A stretch of 64,000 nucleotides of DNA. Origin: Bacteriovoracales bacterium (GTDB lineage Bacteria > Bdellovibrionota > Bacteriovoracia > Bacteriovoracales > Bacteriovoracaceae). Below, in pieces: positions 27,794 through 37,330 of the stretch. Every line of letters begins with the position of its first letter. Within the stretch, counting starts at the first letter, position 1. Below the pieces are notes generated by a model. That model had not been told where the DNA came from. It saw only the letters and a list, made by a program, of their open reading frames with translations, and ran no database searches. The translations under genes were made by a program, and so were the position numbers. Location: NCBI GenBank assembly GCA_030149295.1, contig JASBRV010000080.1, positions 1 through 64,000 of the forward strand, read 5' to 3'.

Positions 27794-30178
27794 ATGAAGA
27801 AATTAATCTCATTTATAATTATTATTTTATTGATAGTTGGAGCAGCTTTTGTTGTTATTTACCCACAAACTCGTTTGCCTCAATACGTTGGTCGTATTCC
27901 CTTGTCCAACCTTAAAGGTGAAGTTCAGGTTACTCGTGATCGTTGGGGGATTCCTCATATTGAAGCCCAAAATAATGAGGACCTTTATCGTGGGTTAGGT
28001 TTTGTCATGGCCGGCGATCGGCTTTTCCAAATGGATCTCATTAGAAGGATTGCCAATGGCCAACTCAGCGAGGTTTTAGGAGAGAAGACCATTGAGTTTG
28101 ATGTGCTTCTTCGTAAATTGCGAATAAGGGCCCACATGAATGATGTGTGGGAGCGAAAATTTCATAAGCTTGACCCAAAGATGGTAAAACTTATGGAAGC
28201 TTTTTTTGATGGTGTCCATCAGTATATTGAGACTCAGCCACTTCCTATCGAATTTAAAATTTTAGGCTATAAGCCAAGACCCTTTAGTCCCCAAGAGGCC
28301 ATGGCCGCAAGTGGCTATCTTGCCTTAAGCTTTGCGGAAGCTCTTTTGAGTGATCCACTTCATTCTGATCTTATGGATGAGTTACCCAAGGAAGTTCTTG
28401 ATCAAATGTGGATAAGAGAAGGGGCAGATAAGAATAAGGTTACTGAACAAAAACGAGTTTCTTATCGTTTAGAAAACCAAGTTTGGTACAAAGACCTCAT
28501 TTCTGCGATTGATTACTTTCAAGATGTTCTTGGCCTTTTTCATGGAAGTAATAGTTGGATTCTTGCGGGAAGTCGCTCTAAAAGTGGAAAGCCTCTTCTT
28601 GCCAATGATCCCCATGTCGCCTTTTCAAATCCTGCAGTTTGGTATGAAGCTCATTTGAAAAGTCCAGACTTTGAAAGTTATGGCCACTATATTCCTCTCG
28701 TCCCTTTTCCGGCTATGGCCCATAACTCTCAACGAGGTTGGGCGGTGACAATGTCTGAGATTGATGATTTAGATTTGTACGAGGAAAAGATTAACGAAAA
28801 AGATGAGGTTCTCTACCGAGGTAAGTGGGTACCTCTTAATAAAGAAAGACAGACCATAAAAGTAAAAGGTGGAAAAGATCTTGTTATAGATGTTGTCACA
28901 ACACCACATGGACCTTTACTTGATAACACTAAATATGGACTTAAGGAAAAACATCTAGCGATAAAGTGGTCTTATCATCATCCAGAAAATGATGTGGCCA
29001 CTGCATTTTATCTTATGAGTCAGTCTACTAAGTTAGAAGATTTAGATCATGCCCTCTCTTATGGAGCTTCTCCTGGTTTAAATATTAGTTGGGTGGATGC
29101 AAAAGGGAATATTGCTTGGAGGGTGATGGGAAAGATTCCCATAAGAAGAGGCTTTAAGGGCAATCAAATATTGGAAGGGTGGTCAGGAAAACATGAGTAT
29201 GAAAGGTATTTCACAATAAAAGAGAACCCAGGTCTTATTAACCCTGAAAATGGTGTTATCGTTACGGCCAATTATCACCCTCTTTACAAGGGGAACCTCC
29301 CGATTGAGGGTTATTGGCAACCAAGTGAAAGATACGAAAGGATTCACCAACTTATCAGTCATCAAGAAAAATGGTCCTCTGATGGTATGAAGCGCATTCA
29401 AAATGATCAATTTGTCGTCACTGGGCAGGCCATGGTGAAGGAACTTCTTGATGAGTTAAAAGTGGAAACAGAAGAAGACAAGGCCGTCGTGAATATCCTT
29501 CGCAAGTGGCAAGGAAAGAGTGATAGAGAAAGTGTTGCCGCGAGTATTTACCACATGTGGACCCATCACCTAGGAAAAATGGCCATAAAAGATGAGCTCG
29601 GTGAACAAAGGTATATTGCTTATAATAAGGTCGCAGACTTTTGGAATTTCTTTAAGAGTTTTCTTTATGATCGAAATTCACCTTTATGGGATGATAAAAG
29701 AACAAAGAAAAAAGAATCAAGAAGTGACTTAATTAACCTTTCCTTTAAAAAGGCCATCTCAAGACTTAAAGAAAAGTTTGGTCCTAAAATTGAAAATTGG
29801 AAATGGGGGGAACTTCATCAGCTTGAAGTAGAGCACCCTTTAGGTAAGGTGAAACCTCTCAACATGATCTTTAATACGGGACCCATGCCTGCTGGTGGAG
29901 GATATTTTCAAGTCGATAATATGAGTAGTCCGCGCTACAACGATTCCTTTCAAGTAAAGCTTGGGCCAAGTGTCCGTCGAGTAGTTGATATGGCGAAGCC
30001 CAGAAACTCATTTGGTATCTTACCCACAGGAAATGTCGGCCACTTTAATAGCCCTTTTTATGATGATCAATTCGAAATGTTTTTAAATGGTGAACATAGA
30101 GATCAGTGGATGAATTTAGAGGATGTTAAAAAACATCCTCATCAAATTCTCAATCTCTATCCTTTGGGGACCAAGTAG
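27794..30178 (+). CDS. Penicillin acylase family (Ntn-hydrolase) protein
   Basis: VTRDRWGIPHIEAQNNEDLYRGLGFVMAGDRLFQMDLIRR; HGSNSWILAGSRSKSGKPLLANDPH with catalytic Ser. Confidence 0.93.
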   Translation: MKKLISFIIIILLIVGAAFVVIYPQTRLPQYVGRIPLSNLKGEVQVTRDRWGIPHIEAQNNEDLYRGLGFVMAGDRLFQMDLIRRIANGQLSEVLGEKTIEFDVLLRKLRIRAHMNDVWERKFHKLDPKMVKLMEAFFDGVHQYIETQPLPIEFKILGYKPRPFSPQEAMAASGYLALSFAEALLSDPLHSDLMDELPKEVLDQMWIREGADKNKVTEQKRVSYRLENQVWYKDLISAIDYFQDVLGLFHGSNSWILAGSRSKSGKPLLANDPHVAFSNPAVWYEAHLKSPDFESYGHYIPLVPFPAMAHNSQRGWAVTMSEIDDLDLYEEKINEKDEVLYRGKWVPLNKERQTIKVKGGKDLVIDVVTTPHGPLLDNTKYGLKEKHLAIKWSYHHPENDVATAFYLMSQSTKLEDLDHALSYGASPGLNISWVDAKGNIAWRVMGKIPIRRGFKGNQILEGWSGKHEYERYFTIKENPGLINPENGVIVTANYHPLYKGNLPIEGYWQPSERYERIHQLISHQEKWSSDGMKRIQNDQFVVTGQAMVKELLDELKVETEEDKAVVNILRKWQGKSDRESVAASIYHMWTHHLGKMAIKDELGEQRYIAYNKVADFWNFFKSFLYDRNSPLWDDKRTKKKESRSDLINLSFKKAISRLKEKFGPKIENWKWGELHQLEVEHPLGKVKPLNMIFNTGPMPAGGGYFQVDNMSSPRYNDSFQVKLGPSVRRVVDMAKPRNSFGILPTGNVGHFNSPFYDDQFEMFLNGEHRDQWMNLEDVKKHPHQILNLYPLGTK

Positions 30179-30180
30179 GC

Positions 30181-30732
30181 TTATTGAGCAAGACCTTTAT
30201 AAGGAAACTCTTTCACCGTCTCAGCAGGTGCTTCAAGTTTTACAACGGTAAAGTCAGTGATTGAATTAACTTTTTTCTTTGCCGGTTTTGCTTCAATGAC
30301 TGATTGATTTCGCTCATTTTGAACAAGTCTTACCAAACGCTCCATTCTCTCTTCGCTTTCTTTTTGAGTTTTTGCGTTGCTTGCCTTAATTTTTGTATCA
30401 ATAATTGCCGCAACGATAAGAATAGAAAAAATGATAGCAAGAATTCCTACTTGAGGATAACTTACACTTAGTACAGCAAGTCCAATTGTGGCGAGAATGG
30501 CCCACTCTAAATACTTGCTAAAATCCTCATCAATTTTATTCTTACTGGCCTTTTTGGCATTCACCATTTTTCTATATTCACGCATTAAATAGCGCTTTTT
30601 TTGAAAAACCTCAGGGCTATTCTTTGCCTCTTTGTTAGCCTTTCTCATGGCCATGCTAGCGGCTTTTTTAGCTTTTACAATTTGGTAGTCCATAGATTCA
30701 TCCTTTTTTAATTCTCTCTGCCTTATATACAT
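30181..30732 (-). CDS. Hypothetical membrane protein
   Basis: Two adjacent TM segments (LEWAILATIGLAVLSVSYPQVGILAIIFSILIVAAII) flanked by charged helices. Confidence 0.65.
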   Translation of the reverse strand: MYIRQRELKKDESMDYQIVKAKKAASMAMRKANKEAKNSPEVFQKKRYLMREYRKMVNAKKASKNKIDEDFSKYLEWAILATIGLAVLSVSYPQVGILAIIFSILIVAAIIDTKIKASNAKTQKESEERMERLVRLVQNERNQSVIEAKPAKKKVNSITDFTVVKLEAPAETVKEFPYKGLAQ

Positions 30733-30809
30733 TCAAATACAGTGCCAAAGTTTAAGAGGGGCTAGTCTATGTTATTTTCGCTACTTAAGCTGGTCTTGCG
30801 TTATGGAAT

Positions 30810-30853
30810 TGTCTAAAATTTGGACATAGTGTGAAATCCCTTCACACAAGGGG
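30810..30853 (+). promoter_or_regulatory. Structured leader of the MBL-fold gene
   Basis: Palindrome TGTCTAAAATTTGGACA, hairpin GTGTGAA-ATCCC-TTCACAC, and competing hairpin UCCCUU-CACAC-AAGGGG covering the SD. Confidence 0.4.
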
Positions 30854-30862
30854 AGAGACTTT

Positions 30863-31849
30863 GTGCGTGTTTTTCTATGTTCTTTTTTCCTTCTCTTTTG
30901 CAGCTGTTCCTCTCAGGGGGAGAGATTTCAAAATATAGAGCCTGTGCCAGATAAGTCATTTTTTGATGTCCTCAAATGGCGCCTTTTTACAGAGAGAGAG
31001 CCTTGGCCAAAATGGATTGAAGCCCCTCAATTTAAAGTCGATAAAAAAAGAATTGAGGGAGATGCCCTCAGCTATGCCGTTATCAATCACGCTTCTGTTT
31101 TGATTCAGTGGAAAGGCTTAAACATACTCACAGATCCTATTTATTCTGACAGGAGCTCTCCTGTTAGTTGGGCGGGTCCCAAGCGGGTAAGACCTCCAGG
31201 GATAAGGTTTGAAGATTTACCACCAATAGATATGGTTTTAATTAGTCATAATCACTACGATCATTTGGACACAGAGACTCTCAAGAGACTTGAGGAGAGT
31301 CATAGACCACTTTTTGTCGCCGGCCTAAAAAATGGAGAATTGCTACGTGACTTAGGCTTAAGTCAAATTAAAGAGATGGATTGGTGGGATTCTTTTAAAA
31401 TGGGCGACGTTTCCATTTACTTTGTCCCTGCTCAGCACTGGAGTGCCAGAGGTCTTTTTGATCGAAGAGAGACTTTGTGGGGAGGATATGGCCTTAAGGG
31501 TCCAAGGGGGGAGCATATTTATTTTGCTGGGGACACTGGCTATGGAAAATTTTTTAAAATAATTAAAGAGCGCCTAGGTCCAGTTCATTTAGCTTTTCTT
31601 CCCATTGGGGCTTATGAGCCCCGTTGGTTTATGAAGCCCCAGCATGTAAACCCGTCTGAGGCCATTCAAGCTCATTATGATCTAGAAAGTAAACGTTCTG
31701 TTGGAATTCATTTTGAGACCTTTCAATTAACGGATGAGGGCTATGGTGAGCCAAGGGAAGCTTTGGATAAAGAGTGGGCTGAAAAGGAGAGGAAGACAGA
31801 ATTTCGGGTACCAACTTTCGGAGAGTCTGTTCTTATTGAGAAGCTTTAA
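30863..31849 (+). CDS. MBL-fold metallohydrolase lipoprotein (NAPE-PLD/UlaG-like)
   Basis: GTG start; lipobox LLFCSCSS; ISHNHYDHLD, PAQHWSARG, FAGDTGYG. Confidence 0.88.
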   Translation: MRVFLCSFFLLFCSCSSQGERFQNIEPVPDKSFFDVLKWRLFTEREPWPKWIEAPQFKVDKKRIEGDALSYAVINHASVLIQWKGLNILTDPIYSDRSSPVSWAGPKRVRPPGIRFEDLPPIDMVLISHNHYDHLDTETLKRLEESHRPLFVAGLKNGELLRDLGLSQIKEMDWWDSFKMGDVSIYFVPAQHWSARGLFDRRETLWGGYGLKGPRGEHIYFAGDTGYGKFFKIIKERLGPVHLAFLPIGAYEPRWFMKPQHVNPSEAIQAHYDLESKRSVGIHFETFQLTDEGYGEPREALDKEWAEKERKTEFRVPTFGESVLIEKL

Positions 31850-32357
31850 TATTTTTTTTATTCTTCCAATCAAGATAGATATTGAGCACCATAAAGCCAA
31901 AGCCTGTCATGATGACTACGTCAGCAATGTTAAAAATATTAGTCTCAAATGGTCTTTTAATTCCCAGATAAAGAAAATCGACCACATAATTAAAACGTAT
32001 GCGATCAATAAGGTTTCCACAACCACCAGCAGCGATGAGAGCATAGGACCAAAATTCAATGCGATTGATTTTTTTACTTAAGAGAGCAAAAAGGGCAAAG
32101 GCAATCAAGACAATGATGGGAAGGGCGATAAGAAAGAGGCTTCTGAAAGGCTCTTGCCAAGTGCCTCCTAGGTTACCCCACGCCCCTGAGTTTTCCGCGT
32201 AGGTCAGTTGCGCTAGGCCAAAAAGATAGTGCCTCGGCATTTCTCCTTTAAGGGTTTCTACTGCCCAAATCTTTGTCACTTGGTCAAAAGCAATAAAGAA
32301 AATGAAGGTAGGAATAAAGTAAAGAAATCTCTTTTTTAGGGGGTACATCTCTTTCAT
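31833..32357 (-). CDS. lspA: Lipoprotein signal peptidase (signal peptidase II)
   Basis: FDQVTKIW, GGCGNLIDRI, VVDFLYLG, FNIADVVI motifs. Confidence 0.95.
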   Translation of the reverse strand: MKEMYPLKKRFLYFIPTFIFFIAFDQVTKIWAVETLKGEMPRHYLFGLAQLTYAENSGAWGNLGGTWQEPFRSLFLIALPIIVLIAFALFALLSKKINRIEFWSYALIAAGGCGNLIDRIRFNYVVDFLYLGIKRPFETNIFNIADVVIMTGFGFMVLNIYLDWKNKKNIKASQ

Positions 32358-32371
32358 GGCATAAGTATACG

Positions 32372-33004
32372 CTATAGCTGTTCATTCATCCATTGGCGAA
32401 GCTCACCAATTTCAAAAATATCGATCTCATGACCCATTGGGTAGGAGCGAAAAACTGAGTTTTTTGATCCCTCTAAAAAAGGGCCGGCTAGGCTTTTGGT
32501 TTCACTGAAGGGGATGACAGGGTCTTCTTCGCCATGACCGACGAAAAAAGGCGTTTCTCTGGCATTCTTACTTAGTTGGGAGAAGGTCTCATCATGGTGT
32601 TTTGTGACACGAGGGCTAAGAGCAACAACACCGGCGAAGGCTTTATTTTCTTTAAGAAAGAGGTCCATAACCATGCGACCTCCTTGGCTAAAGCCAAAGA
32701 GGAAAATATCACAGGAAGAGTATTGTTCGTAGAGTTCTAGAAGGGTTTGTTGTAAAAGCTCCATGCTCTTTTTATAACGAAGGTCTTGAGTGCTAAATGA
32801 ATCATCGTACCAGGTGTAGCCAAATCCTTCGACGAAGGGGGCGTTGAGAAGTTGATAATTCAGTCCTGTCACATTGAGTTCTGCAACAAACATCTTATAG
32901 GAGTGAAGAGTGTCCCCACGGCCATGGAGGACGAGCATTAGCTTTTCTCCATTGGTCATGCCTTTATTGACAGCAGGAATGAAATATTTAGTAAGTGGAC
33001 TCAT
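32372..33004 (-). CDS. Phospholipase/carboxylesterase-type serine hydrolase
   Basis: LVLHGRGD, LFGFSQGGRM nucleophile elbow, GHGEEDPVIPF, MGHEI. Confidence 0.88.
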   Translation of the reverse strand: MSPLTKYFIPAVNKGMTNGEKLMLVLHGRGDTLHSYKMFVAELNVTGLNYQLLNAPFVEGFGYTWYDDSFSTQDLRYKKSMELLQQTLLELYEQYSSCDIFLFGFSQGGRMVMDLFLKENKAFAGVVALSPRVTKHHDETFSQLSKNARETPFFVGHGEEDPVIPFSETKSLAGPFLEGSKNSVFRSYPMGHEIDIFEIGELRQWMNEQL

Positions 33005-33561
33005 TAGTCAAAGTTTAGTCCCAATGAAGTCAAAAGGTCATCTCTTTTTTGTAAGAAGAGCTCTTTAAGGTACTCATCTCTTAGATCTTTGTAATCGTTT
33101 GGTCCAACAATAACAGAAGACATTAGACTTGCTTTATAGGTGCGCTCTTTTGAGGTCACAAGGACTTCGTCCGTGTGTTCACGATCCAGGCTACAGTGGC
33201 CTAATTCATGAAAGAGAAGAGATTCTCTATAGTCTTGGTTGGCCCCATCCCACCAGCTTTTTCTAATGATGACCTCTTTTGTTCCATCGGGGTATTGAAA
33301 GCATACCCCTTGAAAAGCATCGTTTTCCGTGTCACCAAAGTTGACGGGCACATCACCAGTAGAAAAGTCACTATTTCCTGTGATGACTTTTCCCTGTTGT
33401 TCAAATTCTTTTATATAACTATCAAATACTGGATTTGTGGTCGCAAACTGGCGAACGGCTTTAATGTCTTTGACAATAAGATCTTTTTGCAAGGGAAGAG
33501 GCACACCACAGCTTGTGATAAAAGATAGCACAAGAATGGCAATAATGATTGATCGTTTCAA
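33004..33561 (-). CDS. Putative zinc metallopeptidase-like lipoprotein
   Basis: Lipobox SFITSCG; HELGHCSLDREH zinc-binding-like motif. Confidence 0.65.
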   Translation of the reverse strand: MKRSIIIAILVLSFITSCGVPLPLQKDLIVKDIKAVRQFATTNPVFDSYIKEFEQQGKVITGNSDFSTGDVPVNFGDTENDAFQGVCFQYPDGTKEVIIRKSWWDGANQDYRESLLFHELGHCSLDREHTDEVLVTSKERTYKASLMSSVIVGPNDYKDLRDEYLKELFLQKRDDLLTSLGLNFD

Positions 33562-33678
33562 AACCTCTCCTCAATATGATTAGCTGCATATTTCTTGCCA
33601 TAATTAAAAGGAAGATTTCCAAGTACTTAAGTGTGATAAAGTGTTTAAACTCTAGTCAGTGTGCTAAAATAGTTTCTT

Positions 33679-34326
33679 ATGAGAACAATTTTTATTGGTG
33701 ATGTGCACGGATGCTTTAAGGAGTTAGAGTTTCTACTCGATGAAGTCACTTTTAATAAAAAGAAAGATCGGCTTATCTTTGTTGGTGATCTTATAAACAA
33801 AGGTCCTTATTCAAAAAAAGTTTTAGACTTCGTCATTGATGGGGACTTCGAATGTGTTCTAGGAAATCATGAGTTGGGCTTTCTTAAAGGACTTGATCAT
33901 GAGAAATACCGCCGTAAAAGGTTTGAAACTCTTTATGAAGATATGGGAAAGAAAAGAGGGAAGTACATTTCTTGGATGAGAAGCCTTCCTCTTTACATAG
34001 AAGAAAAAGAATTCGTGTGTATTCACGCAGGCATTGAGCCCAATGTCGAACTAAAGAAGCAAATACCGGAGATCGCCACTAGGGTGAGGACATGGGGAGG
34101 TGACCCTATGGATCTAGATAACCCAGATAATCCACCTTGGTTTGAATATTACAAAGAAGAAAAGCCAATTATCTTTGGTCATTGGGCCATGAAAGGTTTG
34201 GTACTACGGGATAATGCCATCGGTATCGATACAGGTTGCGTTTGGGGTGGGAAACTCACAGCTTTTATCTTAGAGAGTAATGAGATCATTCAGGTTCCCG
34301 CCCTTAAGCAATATCTTATTCCTTAA
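33679..34326 (+). CDS. Calcineurin-like metallophosphoesterase (PrpE/ApaH-like)
   Basis: FIGDVHGCFKEL, FVGDLINKGPYS, VLGNHELG, FGHWA. Confidence 0.92.
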   Translation: MRTIFIGDVHGCFKELEFLLDEVTFNKKKDRLIFVGDLINKGPYSKKVLDFVIDGDFECVLGNHELGFLKGLDHEKYRRKRFETLYEDMGKKRGKYISWMRSLPLYIEEKEFVCIHAGIEPNVELKKQIPEIATRVRTWGGDPMDLDNPDNPPWFEYYKEEKPIIFGHWAMKGLVLRDNAIGIDTGCVWGGKLTAFILESNEIIQVPALKQYLIP

Positions 34327-35123
34327 ATTTTTAATTGAATGGTGTCTCCCACAACCTGAACATTTTTAATATTTGCTTCAGCTAGCTTTTTAAGAAGGGT
34401 TCTCTTAATGCTGAGAATCCCCACCTTGGCAGAATTGATTTTTAGATTCAAAGTCATATTTTCTTGATTAAAGCTAGCGTTTCCAAGAACTTTAACTTTC
34501 CATTGAAAAAGAAAACGTGCCTTAAATGTCAGATAAACCTGTCCATTAAAAATACTTATGCTAATTTCTTCTAGGTCCTTTATTCCTTTTGTCTCACCCA
34601 GAGGAAAAGCCTCTTGAAGCTTTTGGGTTGTGAGTTGATCAAGGTTAATTATAGGAGCATAAAACTTGGCAACTTCTAAGCAAAGCCCAAAGTCTCTAAG
34701 AACCTTGGTATAGTTTTTCTCACATCGCAAGGAAAACTGAGGAATATTCACTTGGCTTTTGGCAAGATTGATTTGGAGAGATTGAGAGGAAAGAGAAATG
34801 AGGTGCTCTTTTTGATAGTTAACATTCAAACCGGTTCCCGAGACCGAGTTGAGGCTTGAAAGGACTCCAGCTCCATTGTGCTGATAAGAAATGACATTTT
34901 CTCCTAGGGAGAAGGAGAGGCTATCTAAACCTAAGAAAAGGTCAGCTTGAAAGCTGGGGTTTTGAAAAGATAAGAATCCACTTTGAAGAAAGAGGTCCTG
35001 AGCTTCAATAAAGACCTGGTTAGCCCCAGTGTCCGAAAGGCTTGCATGTTTAAAGGTAAAAGAATCGACGGCGTAATTATGAGCACAAGCAAAAAAGAAA
35101 AACACCATTATGAGTTCTTTCAT
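34323..35123 (-). CDS. Secreted hypothetical protein
   Basis: Signal peptide-like N-terminus; beta-rich 266 aa. Confidence 0.65.
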   Translation of the reverse strand: MKELIMVFFFFACAHNYAVDSFTFKHASLSDTGANQVFIEAQDLFLQSGFLSFQNPSFQADLFLGLDSLSFSLGENVISYQHNGAGVLSSLNSVSGTGLNVNYQKEHLISLSSQSLQINLAKSQVNIPQFSLRCEKNYTKVLRDFGLCLEVAKFYAPIINLDQLTTQKLQEAFPLGETKGIKDLEEISISIFNGQVYLTFKARFLFQWKVKVLGNASFNQENMTLNLKINSAKVGILSIKRTLLKKLAEANIKNVQVVGDTIQLKI

Positions 35124-35352
35124 GACTTAATCCTTATTAATAGTTGTGATTACTTAACGTGTTAAATAGAAAAGGAGGTGAGCGAAGGAATAATTGTTAT
35201 TGAGTAATGGCAGTGATTGCCGGGAAAACGACAAAAGTATCTTGATGATTTTTGTCATGTAAAATGTGTCTTGGAGCTATCATCAAAAATACTTTATAAT
35301 TTTTATGAGTTCACCCATAATAAACCAGTGATAATTTTTATTTCCACAGGAC

Positions 35353-35733
35353 ATGCGTTTCATGAGTTCAGAAAAAGTTATTTTATGCGTTGATGATGAG
35401 GTCGATATTCTAGAGCTCTTTCGCGATGAGTTTATAGATTGCGGCTTTAAAGTTTTGGAAGCCTCCAATGGTGTGGATGCCTTCGAGATTTTTAAAAATA
35501 ATGACATCGATTGTGTTGTTTCAGATATTCGTATGCCGGGTGGTGATGGAGTATCTTTGGTAAAAAATATAAAGGAAACGGGAGCTGATATACCCATTTT
35601 TCTTGTGACGGGTTTCTCCGATTACACAGCAGAGGACCTCTCTGGGCTTGGAGTAAGTGCAGTGATTTTTAAACCCTTTGATCTTGAAGAAGTAGTAGAG
35701 ATGATTGGTAACACCGTTAAAAAGTCGAGCTAG
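35353..35733 (+). CDS. Single-domain response regulator
   Basis: CVDDEVDI, CVVSDIRMPGGDG, LVTGFS, FKPFD receiver motifs. Confidence 0.92.
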   Translation: MRFMSSEKVILCVDDEVDILELFRDEFIDCGFKVLEASNGVDAFEIFKNNDIDCVVSDIRMPGGDGVSLVKNIKETGADIPIFLVTGFSDYTAEDLSGLGVSAVIFKPFDLEEVVEMIGNTVKKSS

Positions 35734-36379
35734 TCTTTTTTAAAATCAATTCATAACAAGTCTCTTCTCTTTTTAAATACTTTCTTTCAAAGTGCGTGAT
35801 ACCTTTTTCAGATTCTTCTCTTAGGGGGCCACAGTATTGGCATTCGAGATTCCAAACCTCTGTAGCAAGAATCTTTGCCTCTTCTAAATAGAACAACTGA
35901 TTTGTTCGCATCTCAATTTCTCCTCCTAGTTTTAAGGTATGCAAGTAATTTTTAAAAAGAGGCATGGCAAAGAAGCGTTTATTTCGTTGATTGTTTTTAG
36001 GATAGGGGTTGGGGTAGAGAAAAAAGATTTTCTCAAAAGTGAGTTTAGATTCTTTTGCCCAATGAGTAAGCCAGCGCATTCCATCCTCATGAATGGCAGT
36101 AATATTTTCGAGTTGATGATTTTCTAAACGTTTTTTGAATTTATGGAATTTATCGCTGGTTCTTTCACAGGCTATCAAGTGAGCTTGAGGTCGTTTCTTG
36201 GCAAATAAAATGGGATGAAGTCCAACTCCACACCCTACTTCTAGGTAGAGAGGAGCTTGTTTGGAGGGAAAGGGGGTTTGGTCCCGTAAGCGCTGTTGGG
36301 GTAGAGGGGCGTCCTTAATCTCATGTTGCGCCTTGTCTATTTTGTTTTTAAGTGCTTCAATGTACTTCAAAAGTTTCAC
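35717..36379 (-). CDS. trmB: tRNA (guanine-N7-)-methyltransferase-like
   Basis: LEVGCGVGLHPILFAKKRPQAHLIACER SAM motif; FLYPNPYPKNNQRNKRF resembles the TrmB PDPWPKxRHxKRR segment; MRTNQLFY. Confidence 0.8.
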   Translation of the reverse strand: MKLLKYIEALKNKIDKAQHEIKDAPLPQQRLRDQTPFPSKQAPLYLEVGCGVGLHPILFAKKRPQAHLIACERTSDKFHKFKKRLENHQLENITAIHEDGMRWLTHWAKESKLTFEKIFFLYPNPYPKNNQRNKRFFAMPLFKNYLHTLKLGGEIEMRTNQLFYLEEAKILATEVWNLECQYCGPLREESEKGITHFERKYLKREETCYELILKKTSSTF

Positions 36380-36457
36380 AATTTCTCAAAGCCCTTGGCG
36401 TTGTATGTCAAAAAAAGTAGTCTTATCCTAATTATTTCGATTAACAAAGAGTTCTCC

Positions 36458-37321
36458 ATGAAGAAAATAAGAATCTTAACCTCTTTTGCCCTGTTGCTCT
36501 TTGCTAGCTGTGCTAGTGGACTTGAATTGTATAACTCAGCAACTGGTGAGATGAAGCCCCTTAAAGAGGCTGTGGCAGATCTTCCAGAGCGAGGGATTTT
36601 TCTTCTAGGGGAAACCCATTATCAAAAAGATATTCAAAAAGCCCAAGGGGACTTCATTCGTGAAGTAGTGGTGCAAAAGTCTTTGCAAAAGGATTTTATT
36701 CTCGCATGGGAGTTTCTGGACTTTCCGAAACAAAGTGAAGTTGAAGATATTTATGGAAAATGGGTGCTTAATAAAGTTTCAACGCAAGACCTTTTTCGAG
36801 GCATGCTAGGAAGAGATCCTGGTCAGCATCTTCTCTATGCTCCTATGTTCGAAGCTGCAAAAACACTGGGAGGAAGCATATTGGCCACGAATGCTCCTAG
36901 AGAATGGAAATCAAAAATTGTTAAAGGGGGCTTTGGGGCATTGAGCTCTTTTCAAATTCCTCGTAACCTAGTGAGAGGAACAGAGTCATATTTTGAAAGG
37001 TTTGTTGAGGCAATGGGAGGCCACGGAAGTCCAACTCAAATTGAAAATTATTTTCTGGCCCAAAGTTACACTGATGCTGTTATGGCGGACCAAATAGAGA
37101 AGGCTCACCAAAAGAGCGCAACGTTTATGATTGTAGGCCACTTTCACACTGACTATGGCCATGGCCTTCCTAAATACCTTGAAGCCTTGGGTGCTCAGGA
37201 TTTAATTAATATTCGCATGATCGATGCCAGTTCATTAAGCTCACAAGAACTTAATGAACAGTTAGTAGGTCATCCTCAGTATGGAATGAGAGGGGATTAC
37301 TTTCTTATTCTTAATCGATAA
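36458..37321 (+). CDS. ChaN-family lipoprotein
   Basis: Start moved to the MKKIRI..LLFASCAS lipobox; GIFLLGETHYQKDIQ..LAWEFLDF typical of ChaN/DUF399. Confidence 0.82.
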   Translation: MKKIRILTSFALLLFASCASGLELYNSATGEMKPLKEAVADLPERGIFLLGETHYQKDIQKAQGDFIREVVVQKSLQKDFILAWEFLDFPKQSEVEDIYGKWVLNKVSTQDLFRGMLGRDPGQHLLYAPMFEAAKTLGGSILATNAPREWKSKIVKGGFGALSSFQIPRNLVRGTESYFERFVEAMGGHGSPTQIENYFLAQSYTDAVMADQIEKAHQKSATFMIVGHFHTDYGHGLPKYLEALGAQDLINIRMIDASSLSSQELNEQLVGHPQYGMRGDYFLILNR

Positions 37322-37330
37322 GTTCAGATC

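Noticed and set aside
35154-35165. TTAACGTGTTAA near-palindrome
   Set aside because: Short, AT-rich and with a central mismatch; expected by chance.
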